DNA of 64,000 nucleotides from Streptomyces pseudovenezuelae (GCF_001513955.1 NZ_KQ948149.1:96227-160226); one strand, 5' to 3'; shown: positions 1-10,339, numbered from the stretch's first letter. Made by a program: numbers and translations. The notes: generated by a model from the letters alone, not told the origin.

Positions 1-2
1 CC

Positions 3-812
3 CCCCTACCCCCCCTCCCGCCCCCCATCTCCGTCAGGTCCGCCCCCGGCCCCTTGCGCCCCCTGCGCTACGAACTGCGCCGCGCGGCAGGGATCGGCAC
101 GGGGTTCCTGACCGCCGCTGCCGTGCTTGTCACATCCGCCCTCACCGCCGTACTCCTGGCGCGTGTCGGTCACACCCCGCAGGCGCGTCTGTTGGCCGCA
201 TGGCCGAGGGAGCTGCCGCTGCCCCCGGCTGCGCTCGGGGCCGGACTGCTCGGCGCACTCGCGTTCGGCGACGAGTTCCGCCACCCCGCCCTGGCCGCGG
301 ACCGCGGCACCGTCCCCCGCCGACTGGGGCTGCTCACCGCGAAACTCGTCGTCTCGACCGCCATCGCGCTCGCGCTGGCCTTCCTCACGGTGGGCTGCGA
401 CGCCGAAGTGCTCTATCTCGTCTACGGGCGGGAACTCACGGAAGTTCCCGCGGACTGGTTCTCGCTGAGCGCGAGTTGGTTCGGGCTCGTGGTCGCGTGT
501 GCCTGGGCCGGGGTGCTGGCCGCGGGCGTGTTCCGGTCCACCACGGCAGGGCTGGCCGCGGTGGTCGCCGTCCCCGTGCTCGTTGTACCCCTCGTACAAA
601 GAGCCCTGGAGGGGGAGTCTGTGCGAGCTGCGGCGGGCCTTCCGGCGAGGCTGCGTGAGGTCTTCCTGCTGCAGTGGCCCTTCGGCGGAGAGCGCTATCT
701 CGTCGGAGCGGCGCGAGTGATCGCCCAACCGGTGGGCGGAGCACTGGCGTTGTCGCTGACCGCCCTGCTGTGCGCATATCTGCTCACGACCCTGCGCAGC
801 AGGGTCCGATGA
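3..812 (+). CDS. ABC-2 type transporter permease, 5' end outside window
   Basis: The reading frame is open from the first bases of the window, and the TTG at 54 is only the first start-like codon, so the true start probably lies upstream. The visible part has about six hydrophobic segments. A cytoplasmic loop reads roughly FGDEFRHPALAADRG...PRRLGLLTAK, which fits the motif after the second helix of ABC-2 permeases (G-E-[FY]-R...RR...K). The role would be the membrane half of an export-type ABC transporter, with the ATPase presumably encoded just upstream. The substrate cannot be told. The gene ends 162 nt before whiH, and no convincing terminator lies between them. Confidence 0.7.
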   Translation, partial: PLPPLPPPISVRSAPGPLRPLRYELRRAAGIGTGFLTAAAVLVTSALTAVLLARVGHTPQARLLAAWPRELPLPPAALGAGLLGALAFGDEFRHPALAADRGTVPRRLGLLTAKLVVSTAIALALAFLTVGCDAEVLYLVYGRELTEVPADWFSLSASWFGLVVACAWAGVLAAGVFRSTTAGLAAVVAVPVLVVPLVQRALEGESVRAAAGLPARLREVFLLQWPFGGERYLVGAARVIAQPVGGALALSLTALLCAYLLTTLRSRVR

Positions 813-874
813 CGACCGTCCGTGCGCTTCCGGTCCCGACCTGCGCACAACTTCCCGACGAAAGCGCATTTCTT

Positions 875-882
875 TCCGATAA
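875..882 (+). promoter_or_regulatory. WhiG-like -10 element of the whiH promoter
   Basis: TCCGATAA differs at one base from GCCGATAA, the -10 consensus of the sporulation sigma factor WhiG. It lies 92 nt before the whiH GTG. In S. coelicolor whiH is known to depend on WhiG. A TAAA-type -35 at the expected 15-16 nt spacing is not well matched (CCGA/CGAC), so the call rests on the -10 and the gene identity. Confidence 0.6.
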
Positions 883-974
883 GGCGTCAATTGCGACGGG
901 GTGAGCGATCACCCTTTCGTGTGCTTTTCACCAAAGACCTCAAGGGAGTTGGAGACGACGCCGACAAAGGATCC

Positions 975-1862
975 GTGAGTACCCTTGCGCACACCATGAT
1001 GACCGCCGCCCGCTCCGCCGACTCCGGTCTGGCCGGCCCGGGCGATCTCGACCGCTACTCCTACGCCGATGCCCCGGCCGCGGGCCGCGTCGGAGCCTCC
1101 GCCTGGGACGGCTCGGACCCGGAGCTGGGCCGCGTGGGCCGACGGGCCGCCGGCAGCCGCGGGCGCGGACTGCACGGCCAACTCGTCCAGCAGCTGGGCC
1201 AGATGATCGTCTCCGGTGACCTGGGGGCCGACCGGCCGCTGGTCCCCGAGGAGATCGGCCAGCGTTTCGAGGTCTCCCGTACCGTCGTTCGTGAGTCGCT
1301 CCGCGTCCTGGAGGCCAAGGGGCTGGTCAGTGCCCGCCCGAACGTCGGCACGCGCGTGCGTCCCGTCAGTGACTGGAACCTGCTGGACCCGGACATCATC
1401 GAATGGCGGGCTTTCGGACCCCAGCGCGACGATCAGCGCCGCGAGCTGAGCGAGCTGCGCTGGACGATCGAGCCGCTCGCCGCGCGTCTGGCCGCGGGCC
1501 ATGGCCGGGAGGACGTCCAGCAGCGCCTCGGTGACATGGTCGAGATCATGGGGCACGCCATGGGTCAGGGCGACGCGCTCACCTTCTCCCGTGCCGACGC
1601 CGAGTTCCACTCCCTGCTCATCCAGCTCGCGGGCAACCGCATGCTGGAGCATCTCTCCGGGATCGTCTCCGCCGCCCTCCAGGTCTCCGGCAACCCGGTC
1701 ACCGGCTGTGACCGGCCGAACGAGACGTCCTTGGCGCACCATGGCCGGATCGTCGACGCCCTCGCCACCGGCGATGCCGCTGCGGCCGAAGCGGCCATGC
1801 GTCAACTGCTCACCGTTCATCCCGAGGTCGAGCGCGTGGTGCCGGCGCCGCGCGAGCACTGA
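975..1862 (+). CDS. whiH: GntR-family sporulation regulator WhiH
   Basis: A 295-aa FadR-subfamily GntR transcription factor. A variable N-terminal arm of about 65 residues precedes a winged helix (about residues 65-128, with ...EEIGQRFEVSRTVVRESLRVL). A C-terminal FCD ligand-binding/dimerisation domain follows, with metal-binding-type histidines (DAEFHSLLIQLAGN...HHGRIVDAL). The family member encoded directly before hrdB in Streptomyces is WhiH, needed for septation of aerial hyphae. The GTG at 975 follows AAAGGA; an ATG at 996 is an alternative. A WhiG-like promoter lies upstream and a very strong hairpin follows. The FCD domain suggests it responds to a carboxylic acid, but none is known from this sequence. 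Confidence 0.88.
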   Translation: MSTLAHTMMTAARSADSGLAGPGDLDRYSYADAPAAGRVGASAWDGSDPELGRVGRRAAGSRGRGLHGQLVQQLGQMIVSGDLGADRPLVPEEIGQRFEVSRTVVRESLRVLEAKGLVSARPNVGTRVRPVSDWNLLDPDIIEWRAFGPQRDDQRRELSELRWTIEPLAARLAAGHGREDVQQRLGDMVEIMGHAMGQGDALTFSRADAEFHSLLIQLAGNRMLEHLSGIVSAALQVSGNPVTGCDRPNETSLAHHGRIVDALATGDAAAAEAAMRQLLTVHPEVERVVPAPREH

Positions 1863-1934
1863 CCGCGCACCGCGGGTGGCGCGGTCGAGGATGTCCTTCC
1901 CCTCCTGCGGCATCGTCCGGCCGCCGAGCCGCCT

Positions 1935-1979
1935 CCGTGGGACCCCGCAGGATCCCAGGGATCCTGCGGGGTCCCACGG
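1935..1979 (+). terminator. 22-bp perfect hairpin between whiH and hrdB
   Basis: Positions 1935-1956 pair perfectly with 1958-1979 around a single central A (in practice a 3-5 nt loop). There is no U-tract, as is usual in Streptomyces. It should stop whiH transcription before the hrdB promoter region. Confidence 0.8.
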
Positions 1980-2283
1980 TGCGATGACGGCATTCCGGGC
2001 TCCGCTGGTCCGAACGGATGGGTGACCTTGTCTGTCCGCGTCTGACCGTTTTTGGCCGCTTACGGGGTGTGACTCGGGCCACGCAGATTGGGCGTAACGC
2101 TCGCGGGAACAGCGCGATGACCTAAGAGGTGACAGCCGCGGAGGGAATACAGACGCCGTTTCAGGCGCTGTGCATCCTCCCGGCCCCCCGCCCGCGCCGT
2201 CGGCCACTCCCAGGCCGGTGGTCGGCTCCTGTCCGCTGTGGACGGGGCCGGAAGCCGTTTTCCAACGTTCCGAGAGGTTGTTC
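1980..2283 (+). promoter_or_regulatory. hrdB promoter and leader region
   Basis: A gene-free stretch of 304 nt ahead of the principal sigma factor gene. Visible candidates are a CAGATT -10-like hexamer at 2084-2089, a GGGAAC at 2105-2110 and a GGAAT at 2144-2148. The last two resemble the -35 of SigR (GGAAT), and hrdB is known to have a SigR-dependent promoter besides its main one in S. coelicolor. No GTT -10 at exact SigR spacing is found for either, so assignment to a particular start is open. A GAGAGG ribosome site sits at the 3' end. Confidence 0.5.
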
Positions 2284-3822
<1,539 letters not shown>

Positions 3823-3840
3823 GTCGTCGTCGTACGACAC

Positions 3841-3876
3841 CGAAGGCCCGGTCCCTCTTCGGGGGCCGGGCCTTCG
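3841..3876 (+). terminator. hrdB terminator hairpin
   Basis: An 11-bp perfect stem (CGAAGGCCCGG with CCGGGCCTTCG) around a 14-nt loop, starting 18 nt after the hrdB stop codon. Confidence 0.8.
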
Positions 3877-3942
3877 TGCTGCGCGCACGGGCGCACTGCA
3901 TGACTCTGGGTTTCCGATCACCACCCGGAGTGAGGAGCATGC

Positions 3943-4806
3943 ATGCGTCACCCCATTGCCCGGGCGCTGGCCCGGCCGCTGGTCATGGCGGCCGTGGCGG
4001 CGGCCATACCGCTGGCGTCGGCCGCCCCTGTGGCCGCCGACAGCGTCGTCGTCGGGGGATTCCCGGTCGATGTGTCCAAGGCGCCCTGGACGGTAGCCCT
4101 GTCCAGCCGTGACCGGTTCGGAGGTACGCGCGCCGGGCAGTTCTGCGGCGGTGTCGCCGTCGGCCGGACCACGGTGCTCACCGCGGCCCACTGCATGGGC
4201 GAGAACGTCCTGGGGGCACCGCCCGAGCAGGTGAGCGACTTCCGTGTCATCGCGGGCCGTACGGATCTGCTCTCGGACCAGGGCAAGGAGATCGCCATAC
4301 GGGGAGCCTGGGTGAACCCCGGCTACGACCCGCAGAGCAGCGTCGGGGACTTCGCCGTCCTCACCCTCGCCGAACCGCTGCCGCAGAGCGCGGTCATCGC
4401 CATGGCGGCCGCCGGCGACGCCGCGTACGAGCCGGGAACCGGCGCCACCGTGTACGGCTGGGGTGACGTCACGGGCGGCGGCGACTACGCGCGCAGTCTG
4501 CGGGGGGCAAACGTGCACGTAGTGTCCGACGCGGACTGTGGGAAGGCCTATCCGGGCGGTGCCGAGGGCACCTACAGCGCCGCCAGCATGCTGTGCGCCG
4601 GGGAGGACTGGGGCGGCCGTGACGCCTGCCAGGGGGACAGCGGCGGGCCGCTCGTCGCCCGGGGGAAGCTGATCGGGCTGGTGTCATGGGGGAGCGGCTG
4701 CGGGCGGGCGGGCCGGCCTGGTGTCTACGCCCGTGTGTCCGACCTCATGCGGGCGCTGGACCGGAACGGTCGCAAGGCGGCCGACGGACGCCAGGGGACC
4801 GCGTGA
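3943..4806 (+). CDS. Secreted trypsin-like serine protease (S1)
   Basis: A 287-aa chymotrypsin-fold peptidase with a Sec-type signal peptide (basic start, hydrophobic core, AXA-type site near residues 29-32). The triad is His83 (TAAHC), Asp136 (GDFAVL) and Ser233 (GDSGGP). Asp228, five residues before the catalytic serine, is the S1-pocket residue for Arg/Lys preference. The mature N terminus VVGGF resembles the I/V-x-GG end released by activation, so there is probably a very short propeptide. Cysteines are placed for the usual disulfides. ATG 3943 follows GAGGAG. A strong hairpin follows at 4849-4886. Confidence 0.92.
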   Translation: MRHPIARALARPLVMAAVAAAIPLASAAPVAADSVVVGGFPVDVSKAPWTVALSSRDRFGGTRAGQFCGGVAVGRTTVLTAAHCMGENVLGAPPEQVSDFRVIAGRTDLLSDQGKEIAIRGAWVNPGYDPQSSVGDFAVLTLAEPLPQSAVIAMAAAGDAAYEPGTGATVYGWGDVTGGGDYARSLRGANVHVVSDADCGKAYPGGAEGTYSAASMLCAGEDWGGRDACQGDSGGPLVARGKLIGLVSWGSGCGRAGRPGVYARVSDLMRALDRNGRKAADGRQGTA

Positions 4807-4848
4807 CGGCGCCTTGGGGGTGCTGAGCGCCCTCGTGAAGGTATGAGC

Positions 4849-4886
4849 AAGGGCGGCTGCCCCTGGGAGCAGGGGCAGCCGCCCTT
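4849..4886. terminator. Bidirectional terminator hairpin
   Basis: A 16-bp perfect stem with a 6-nt loop. It lies between the protease gene (+) and the convergent DUF7455 gene (-), so it can serve both. Confidence 0.85.
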
Positions 4887-4929
4887 GTGCCGGCCTGTGC
4901 CGGAGCTGGCTCGTCGTGGACGCGAAGTG

Positions 4930-5160
4930 TCAGCGCTCTTCTTCTGATACGGATGCGGGAACGGCCGTGAGTCGCTCCGTCTCGTCCTGTATCTCAGCGG
5001 CGATCTTCTTGAGTTCCGGCTCGAACTTGCGACCGTGGTGGGCGCAGAAGAGCAGCTCTCCACCGCTGAGCAGCACGACGCGCACGTACGCCTGGGCGCC
5101 GCAGCGGTCGCAGCGGTCAGCGGCCGTCAGCGGGCTCGCGGGGGTCAGAACAGTAGTCAC
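4930..5160 (-). CDS. Small zinc-ribbon-like protein (DUF7455)
   Basis: A 76-aa protein with DRCDRCGAQAYV (CxxC), then LLFCAHHGRKF, which gives a Cys2 plus Cys/His set suited to bind one zinc. The C-terminal half is a charged helix. The family is widespread in actinobacteria without an assigned function. The start is GTG 5160, preceded on its strand by AGAGG. It is divergent from parE across a 442-nt gap and convergent with the protease. Confidence 0.8.
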   Translation of the reverse strand: MTTVLTPASPLTAADRCDRCGAQAYVRVVLLSGGELLFCAHHGRKFEPELKKIAAEIQDETERLTAVPASVSEEER

Positions 5161-5602
5161 GTCGCCTCTTCTCTAGCTCGACGAGCTGTCGTACCAGGGT
5201 CAACATCCAACCAGCCCCAAAACGTTCCCGCTCGGGGCTTCACCCAGAGAGAAATTTTCCGGACGGCTGGCTGCTGCCGGTTTGGCGGCGAATGTGCCGT
5301 ATTGCGTGTCTATGTGTCTTACGGTTTCGCGCTGTCGGTCAAGGTCGGTCCCCCCGGCTGGGTTGCCGGTTGTTCATGAGGACGTGCCCGGAGCCTAAAT
5401 GGTTCATGCCTGTAAGGGAACGTGATATGTACTTCACCCCATCGAGGGATCGAACAGGCATGCGACCCTGGACTACTCTGTGTTTCCGCACGAGGGTGGC
5501 GTTACAACGGCTCTACCAGGCCTCGGTACCCTCTTGGCGGCGACCGAAGCCGCGCCCTTACCCACAAGGGCCCCACCTGAAATTCAGCGAGGAGCGAACC
5601 GC
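5161..5602. other. Gene-free stretch between DUF7455 and parE
   Basis: A 442-nt divergent intergenic region that must hold promoters for both flanking genes. Open frames inside it lack coding character. Apart from AGCGAGGAG just before parE I see no clear operator, hairpin or consensus promoter. Confidence 0.5.
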
Positions 5603-7726
5603 GTGACCGCCGAGACGTCCGTGCCGTCCACAGCTCTGCTGGCAGGAGCAGACCGGGACGGGTCCAACTACACCGCGCGGCACCTGCTCGTCCTCGAGGG
5701 GCTCGAGGCCGTACGCAAGCGCCCTGGTATGTACATCGGATCAACCGACAGCCGTGGCTTGATGCACTGCCTGTGGGAGATCATCGACAACTCCGTCGAC
5801 GAGGCCCTGGGCGGATACTGCGACCACATCGACGTGATCCTCCACGACGACGCCTCCGTGGAGGTCCGGGACAACGGGCGGGGTATCCCGGTCGACGTCG
5901 AGCCCAAGACGGGCCTGTCCGGCGTCGAGGTCGTCATGACCAAGCTGCACGCCGGAGGCAAGTTCGGCGGCGGCTCGTACGCCGCCTCCGGTGGCCTGCA
6001 CGGCGTGGGCGCCTCCGTGGTGAACGCGCTGTCCGCGCGGCTCGACGTCGAGGTCGACCGGGCCGGCAACACCCACGCGATCAGCTTCCGGCGCGGCGTG
6101 CCGGGCGCCTTCGCGGCGAACGGCCCCGACGCCAAGTTCGACGCCACCAGCGGCCTGCGCAAGACCAAGAGGGTCCCCAAGACCCGGACCGGCACGCGCG
6201 TGCGGTACTGGGCCGACCGGCAGATCTTCCTCAAGGACGCCAAGCTCTCCCTGGAGAACCTCCACCAGCGCGCTCGCCAGACCGCCTTCCTGGTGCCCGG
6301 CCTGACCATCGTCGTCCGTGACGAGTACGGCCTGGGCGAAGGGGGCAGCAAGGGCGAGGAGTCGTTCCGTTTCGACGGAGGCATCAGCGAGTTCTGCGAG
6401 TACCTGGCCGCTGACAAGCCGGTCAACGACGTCCTTCGCTTCTCCGGCCAGGGCAGCTTCAAGGAGACCGTTCCGGTCCTCGACGACCACGGCCAGATGA
6501 CGCCCACCGAGGTCACCCGCGAACTCGGCGTGGACGTCGCGATGCGCTGGGGGACCGGCTACGACACGACCCTGAGGTCGTTCGTCAACATCATCGCCAC
6601 GCCCAAGGGCGGCACCCATGTCGCCGGCTTCGAGCAGGCCGTCACCAAGACGATGAACGAGGTGCTGCGCGCCAAGAAACTGCTGCGTGTCGCCGAGGAC
6701 GACATCGTCAAGGACGACGCTCTCGAGGGCCTGACCGCGGTCGTCACCGTGCGCCTGGCCGAGCCGCAGTTCGAGGGCCAGACCAAGGAGGTCCTCGGCA
6801 CCTCGGCGGCCCGCCGCATCGTGAACACCGTGATCTCCAAGGAGCTCAAGGCGTTCCTGACGTCCACGAAGCGGGATGCCGCGGCCCAGGCCCGGGTCGT
6901 CATGGAGAAGGCGGTCGCCGCCGCGCGCACCCGCATCGCGGCCCGCCAGCACAAGGACGCGCAGCGCCGCAAGACGGCTCTGGAGACCTCCTCGCTGCCC
7001 GCCAAGCTCGCCGACTGCCGCAGCGACGACGTCGACCGCAGCGAGCTGTTCATCGTCGAGGGCGACTCCGCGCTCGGTACCGCGAAGCTCGCCCGGAACT
7101 CCGAGTTCCAGGCGCTGCTGCCCATCCGGGGCAAGATCCTCAATGTCCAGAAGTCGTCCGTCACCGACATGCTCAAGAACGTCGAGTGCGGTGCGATCAT
7201 CCAGGTCATAGGAGCGGGGTCCGGCCGGACGTTCGACATCGACGCGGCCCGTTACGGCAAGATCATCATGATGACCGACGCCGACGTCGACGGCTCACAC
7301 ATCCGCTGCCTTCTGCTGACGCTGTTCCAGCGCTACATGCGGCCCATGGTCGAGGCGGGCCGGGTCTTCGCCGCGGTGCCGCCGCTGCACCGCATCGAGC
7401 TGGTCCAGCCGAAGAAGGGGCAGGACAAGTACGTCTACACGTACTCCGACCGTGAGCTGCGCGAGAAACTGCTGGAGTTCCAGAGCAAGGGGGTCCGGTA
7501 CAAGGACTCCATCCAGCGCTACAAGGGTCTCGGCGAGATGGACGCCGACCAGCTGGCCGAGACGACGATGGACCCGCGGCACCGGACTCTGCGGCGGATC
7601 AACCTCGCCGATCTGGAGGCCGCCGAGCAGGTCTTCGATCTGCTGATGGGCAACGACGTGGCGCCGCGGAAGGAGTTCATCTCGGGTTCGGCGGCGACGC
7701 TGGACCGGTCGCGCATCGACGCGTAG
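5603..7726 (+). CDS. parE: DNA topoisomerase IV subunit B
   Basis: A 707-aa type IIA topoisomerase ATPase subunit. The N-terminal GHKL ATPase has EIIDNSVDEALGG near residue 60 and the glycine-rich GGLHGVGASVVNAL. A transducer domain follows, then a Toprim domain with EGDSALG near residue 486 and the Mg-binding TDADVDGSHI. The C-terminal zone reads YKGLGEMDADQLAETTMD. It pairs with ParC to decatenate chromosomes. It is called ParE rather than GyrB because the second such subunit in Streptomyces lies next to hrdB, with parC some 20 kb away (here 28230-30683). GTG 5603 follows AGCGAGGAG and gives the expected N terminus. Confidence 0.92.
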   Translation: MTAETSVPSTALLAGADRDGSNYTARHLLVLEGLEAVRKRPGMYIGSTDSRGLMHCLWEIIDNSVDEALGGYCDHIDVILHDDASVEVRDNGRGIPVDVEPKTGLSGVEVVMTKLHAGGKFGGGSYAASGGLHGVGASVVNALSARLDVEVDRAGNTHAISFRRGVPGAFAANGPDAKFDATSGLRKTKRVPKTRTGTRVRYWADRQIFLKDAKLSLENLHQRARQTAFLVPGLTIVVRDEYGLGEGGSKGEESFRFDGGISEFCEYLAADKPVNDVLRFSGQGSFKETVPVLDDHGQMTPTEVTRELGVDVAMRWGTGYDTTLRSFVNIIATPKGGTHVAGFEQAVTKTMNEVLRAKKLLRVAEDDIVKDDALEGLTAVVTVRLAEPQFEGQTKEVLGTSAARRIVNTVISKELKAFLTSTKRDAAAQARVVMEKAVAAARTRIAARQHKDAQRRKTALETSSLPAKLADCRSDDVDRSELFIVEGDSALGTAKLARNSEFQALLPIRGKILNVQKSSVTDMLKNVECGAIIQVIGAGSGRTFDIDAARYGKIIMMTDADVDGSHIRCLLLTLFQRYMRPMVEAGRVFAAVPPLHRIELVQPKKGQDKYVYTYSDRELREKLLEFQSKGVRYKDSIQRYKGLGEMDADQLAETTMDPRHRTLRRINLADLEAAEQVFDLLMGNDVAPRKEFISGSAATLDRSRIDA

Positions 7727-7744
7727 CGGTGCGCTGAGCGTGGA

Positions 7745-7779
7745 AGGCCTCAGTCCTGGGTGGCCCAGGACTGAGGCCT
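7745..7779 (+). terminator. parE terminator hairpin
   Basis: A 16-bp perfect stem with a 3-nt loop beginning 18 nt after the parE stop codon. Confidence 0.85.
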
Positions 7780-7815
7780 CCTTGCGCGAGGGGAGTGTCG
7801 AATCCGTCGCGGCCC

Positions 7816-7843
7816 GTGTTCTCCACCCCTGGGTGGAGAACAC
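7816..7843. promoter_or_regulatory. 28-nt perfect palindrome upstream of the DUF1453/two-component operon
   Basis: Arms GTGTTCTCCACCC (7816-7828) and GGGTGGAGAACAC (7831-7843) are exact inverted repeats with a 2-nt centre. The parE terminator is already complete upstream. The element lies 125 nt before the DUF1453 start, so an operator or promoter-linked role is likelier than a second terminator. No regulator can be named. Confidence 0.45.
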
Positions 7844-7968
7844 GACAGCCCGGGAATCCACCCGTGATCCACCCCTGCTCCGATCTCCCGACCCGCGGAC
7901 TTCCGTAGCTTCGAAGGTGTCGGCGGCATCCGCTGCCGGCAGTCCCTTCCTCGCTCACGGAGGCTGTG

Positions 7969-8502
7969 ATGTCCGGGCTCGTCGACGCGTTGCTGATCGT
8001 GGTCGCGGTGGTCGTGCTGCTCGCCCGGCAGTTCCGGGGGAGCCGGATCGACACCGGGCGGCGCTGGTGGCTGCTGCCCGTGGTCCTGGCCGTCGTGGCA
8101 CTGCGCGAGCCGGGGCTGCTGGACGCCCAGCACCGCACGGCATCGATCGCGCTGCTCACCGCCGAACTCCTCATCGGCCTCGCCATCGGGGCCGGCTGGG
8201 CCTGGACGAGCCGGATATGGGCCGAAGCGGACGGCTCGGTGTGGAGCCGGAGCACCAGGGCGAGCGGGGCTGTCTGGGCCGTCGGCATCGGACTGCGGGT
8301 CGGCCTCTTCGCGCTCGGTGCGGTGCTCGGTGTCCACCAGGACTCCTCCGCGCTGCTGCTCGCCCTCGCGGCCACCCTGCTCGTGCGTTCCGGGACCCTC
8401 GACTGGCGTGCGCGTTCCCTGAACACGGCGAGCGCTGCTGTAGCCCCTGTCCCGGCGTACGGTCAGCCCATGGGCCGGTCCTCGGGGAAGGAACGTGTGT
8501 GA
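7969..8502 (+). CDS. Integral membrane protein, DUF1453 family
   Basis: A 177-aa protein with about five hydrophobic segments, the first directly at the N terminus (LVDALLIVVAVVVLLARQF). DUF1453 proteins have no settled biochemical role. ATG 7969 is preferred over GTG 7966 because GGAGG sits 5 nt before it. The stop codon overlaps the GTG of the following kinase by 4 nt, so the two are translationally coupled and probably act together. It may be part of the signal input for the kinase (inference). Confidence 0.75.
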   Translation: MSGLVDALLIVVAVVVLLARQFRGSRIDTGRRWWLLPVVLAVVALREPGLLDAQHRTASIALLTAELLIGLAIGAGWAWTSRIWAEADGSVWSRSTRASGAVWAVGIGLRVGLFALGAVLGVHQDSSALLLALAATLLVRSGTLDWRARSLNTASAAVAPVPAYGQPMGRSSGKERV

Positions 8503-9650
8503 CGGACAACGTCTGGACCCGCTGGCCATCCCGGGAGGCGCTCGGGCGCGAGGCGACCACACGTCCTCGTCGGCTGCTCGGCTGGGTCACGCGGTCGCTG
8601 GTGCTCGCCATGCTCCTGTGGGGTGCTTTCAACAGCAGTCATGTGCGGGGCTGGGGCGTGGTGGGGGCGGTGACAGGAATCCTCCTGTCCGCCGTCGTCG
8701 CCTGGGCCCTCTTCCGTACGACCCTGGCGCATCGGCTCTGGCCCTCCCTGGCACTCTTCTGTGTACTCCTGGCGATCGCGGTCCTCGCCCAGGCCGCCGA
8801 CTTCGGGGTCGTCGCCCTCGTGCTGTGGTGCGGTTGCGCCGTCACCGCTCTGGAACGGCTGCCCATCGCCGCCGCCCTGCCCGTGACCGTGATCGCCCTC
8901 GCCCTCTACGCCGCCGTCAACGACGACGTGTGGCTGACGACCCTGGCCACGACCGCGGGGCTCGCCCTGGCCGGCTATGTCCTGCGACTCGACGCCGAGG
9001 CGCGCGGCAACGCGCAGCGGCTGCTCAACCAGGAGCGGGCCGCCCGGGCGGCCGAGGCGGAGTCGGCGGCACTCGCGGAGCGGGCCCGGATCGCTCGGGA
9101 GATCCATGACGTGCTGGCCCACAGTCTCTCCGCGCAGCTCGTGCACCTGGAGGCGGCCCGATTGCTGATCGAGAGGGGGGCGGACCGGGGTCAGGTCCTC
9201 GAAAGGGTGGTGGCGGCCCGGGGCATGGCTCGCGACGGTCTTGAGGAGACCCGGCAGGCGCTGTCGGCCCTGCGCGGGGACATGACTCCGCTGGAGGACT
9301 TCCTGAGCCAGCTCGTCGGGACGGGCGACGGAGCCGAGACCACCATTTCGGGTGAGCGCAGACCGCTGCCGGTCGAGGCGTCGCAGGCTGTGCGCAGAGT
9401 CGCGCAGGAGGCCCTGACCAACGTCCGCAAGCACGCCCCGGGGGCCAAGGTCCGGATGCGGCTGGAGTACGGCGCGGAGCAGGTGACGCTGGTCGTGCGG
9501 GACTCGGGTGGTTCGCCGGGTGAACTCACCGCCACCGGTGGCGGGTACGGTCTGCTGGGGATGCGGGAGCGCGCCGAACTGCTGGGCGGTTCGCTGCACG
9601 CCGGGCCGGACGACGAAGGGTTCGTGGTGACGTTGAAGGTGCCGGTATGA
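8499..9650 (+). CDS. NarL-type sensor histidine kinase
   Basis: A 383-aa membrane kinase. About five or six transmembrane segments fill residues 27-162, with almost no extracytoplasmic domain, so it may sense within the membrane or through the DUF1453 partner. A coiled linker (about 163-195) precedes the HisKA_3 dimerisation box with the phosphoryl-accepting His203 (REIHDVLAHSLS). The HATPase_c domain has NVRKHA and GGGYGLLGMRER. GTG 8499 overlaps the previous stop (GTGA). The end overlaps the response regulator start by 4 nt (ATGA), forming a three-gene coupled operon. Confidence 0.88.
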   Translation: MTDNVWTRWPSREALGREATTRPRRLLGWVTRSLVLAMLLWGAFNSSHVRGWGVVGAVTGILLSAVVAWALFRTTLAHRLWPSLALFCVLLAIAVLAQAADFGVVALVLWCGCAVTALERLPIAAALPVTVIALALYAAVNDDVWLTTLATTAGLALAGYVLRLDAEARGNAQRLLNQERAARAAEAESAALAERARIAREIHDVLAHSLSAQLVHLEAARLLIERGADRGQVLERVVAARGMARDGLEETRQALSALRGDMTPLEDFLSQLVGTGDGAETTISGERRPLPVEASQAVRRVAQEALTNVRKHAPGAKVRMRLEYGAEQVTLVVRDSGGSPGELTATGGGYGLLGMRERAELLGGSLHAGPDDEGFVVTLKVPV

Positions 9651-10339
9651 CGGAGGGGGCGGAGGCGAGGCCCGCGCGGGTGGTGGTCGCGGACGACCAG
9701 ACCGTGGTCCGCGAAGGCATCGTGATGCTGCTCGGTCTGCTGCCCGGTGTCGAGGTCGTGGGCGCGGCCGCGGACGGGGAGGAGGCGGTGGAGCTCGTCG
9801 CTCAACTCGCCCCGGACGTGGTGCTGATGGACCTGCGCATGCCCCGTTGTGACGGGGTGGAGGCGACTCGGAGGATCCGGGCCGGGTACCCCGGGACCCA
9901 GGTCGTGGTGCTGACGACGTTCGGCGACGACGAGTCGCTGTTTCCCGCGCTCAAGGCGGGGGCGCGCGGTTATCTCACCAAGGACGCGGGTGGCGACGAG
10001 ATCGTAAGGGCCGTGCAGAGCGTGCTCTCCGGGGACGCCGGACTGTCACCGAGCGTCCAACGGCGGCTGCTGGAGCGGCTGTCGGACCCCGAGCCGCCGC
10101 AGCCGGTGCCCGCGGAGGCGCCCGACGGGCTCACCGCCCGGGAGGTCGAGGTGCTGGCGCTGATCGCGGAAGGGCTGACCAATCAGGAGATCGCCCGCGA
10201 ACTGCATGTCTCGACCGCCACGGTGAAGACCCACATCAACAACCTCTTCGCCAAGACGGGCATCAAGGACCGTGCCCAGGCGGTGCGTTACGCCTATGCG
10301 AAGGGGCTTGTACGGCCACCGATGGGAGGAATCACCTGA
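9647..10339 (+). CDS. NarL/LuxR-type response regulator
   Basis: A 230-aa cognate regulator of the preceding kinase. The receiver domain has acidic residues Asp16/Asp17 and the phosphorylation site Asp62 (VLMDLRMP). The output is a LuxR-type HTH starting near residue 138 (LTAREVEVLALIAEGLTNQEIA). The ATGA overlap with the kinase indicates coupled translation. A likely target is its own promoter region, where a 28-nt palindrome lies (inference). Confidence 0.9.
   Translation: MTEGAEARPARVVVADDQTVVREGIVMLLGLLPGVEVVGAAADGEEAVELVAQLAPDVVLMDLRMPRCDGVEATRRIRAGYPGTQVVVLTTFGDDESLFPALKAGARGYLTKDAGGDEIVRAVQSVLSGDAGLSPSVQRRLLERLSDPEPPQPVPAEAPDGLTAREVEVLALIAEGLTNQEIARELHVSTATVKTHINNLFAKTGIKDRAQAVRYAYAKGLVRPPMGGIT

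Noticed and set aside
5292..5606. Plus-strand small frame ahead of parE
   Set aside because: No ribosome site, no protein-like composition, and it overlaps the parE start region. It is treated as intergenic.
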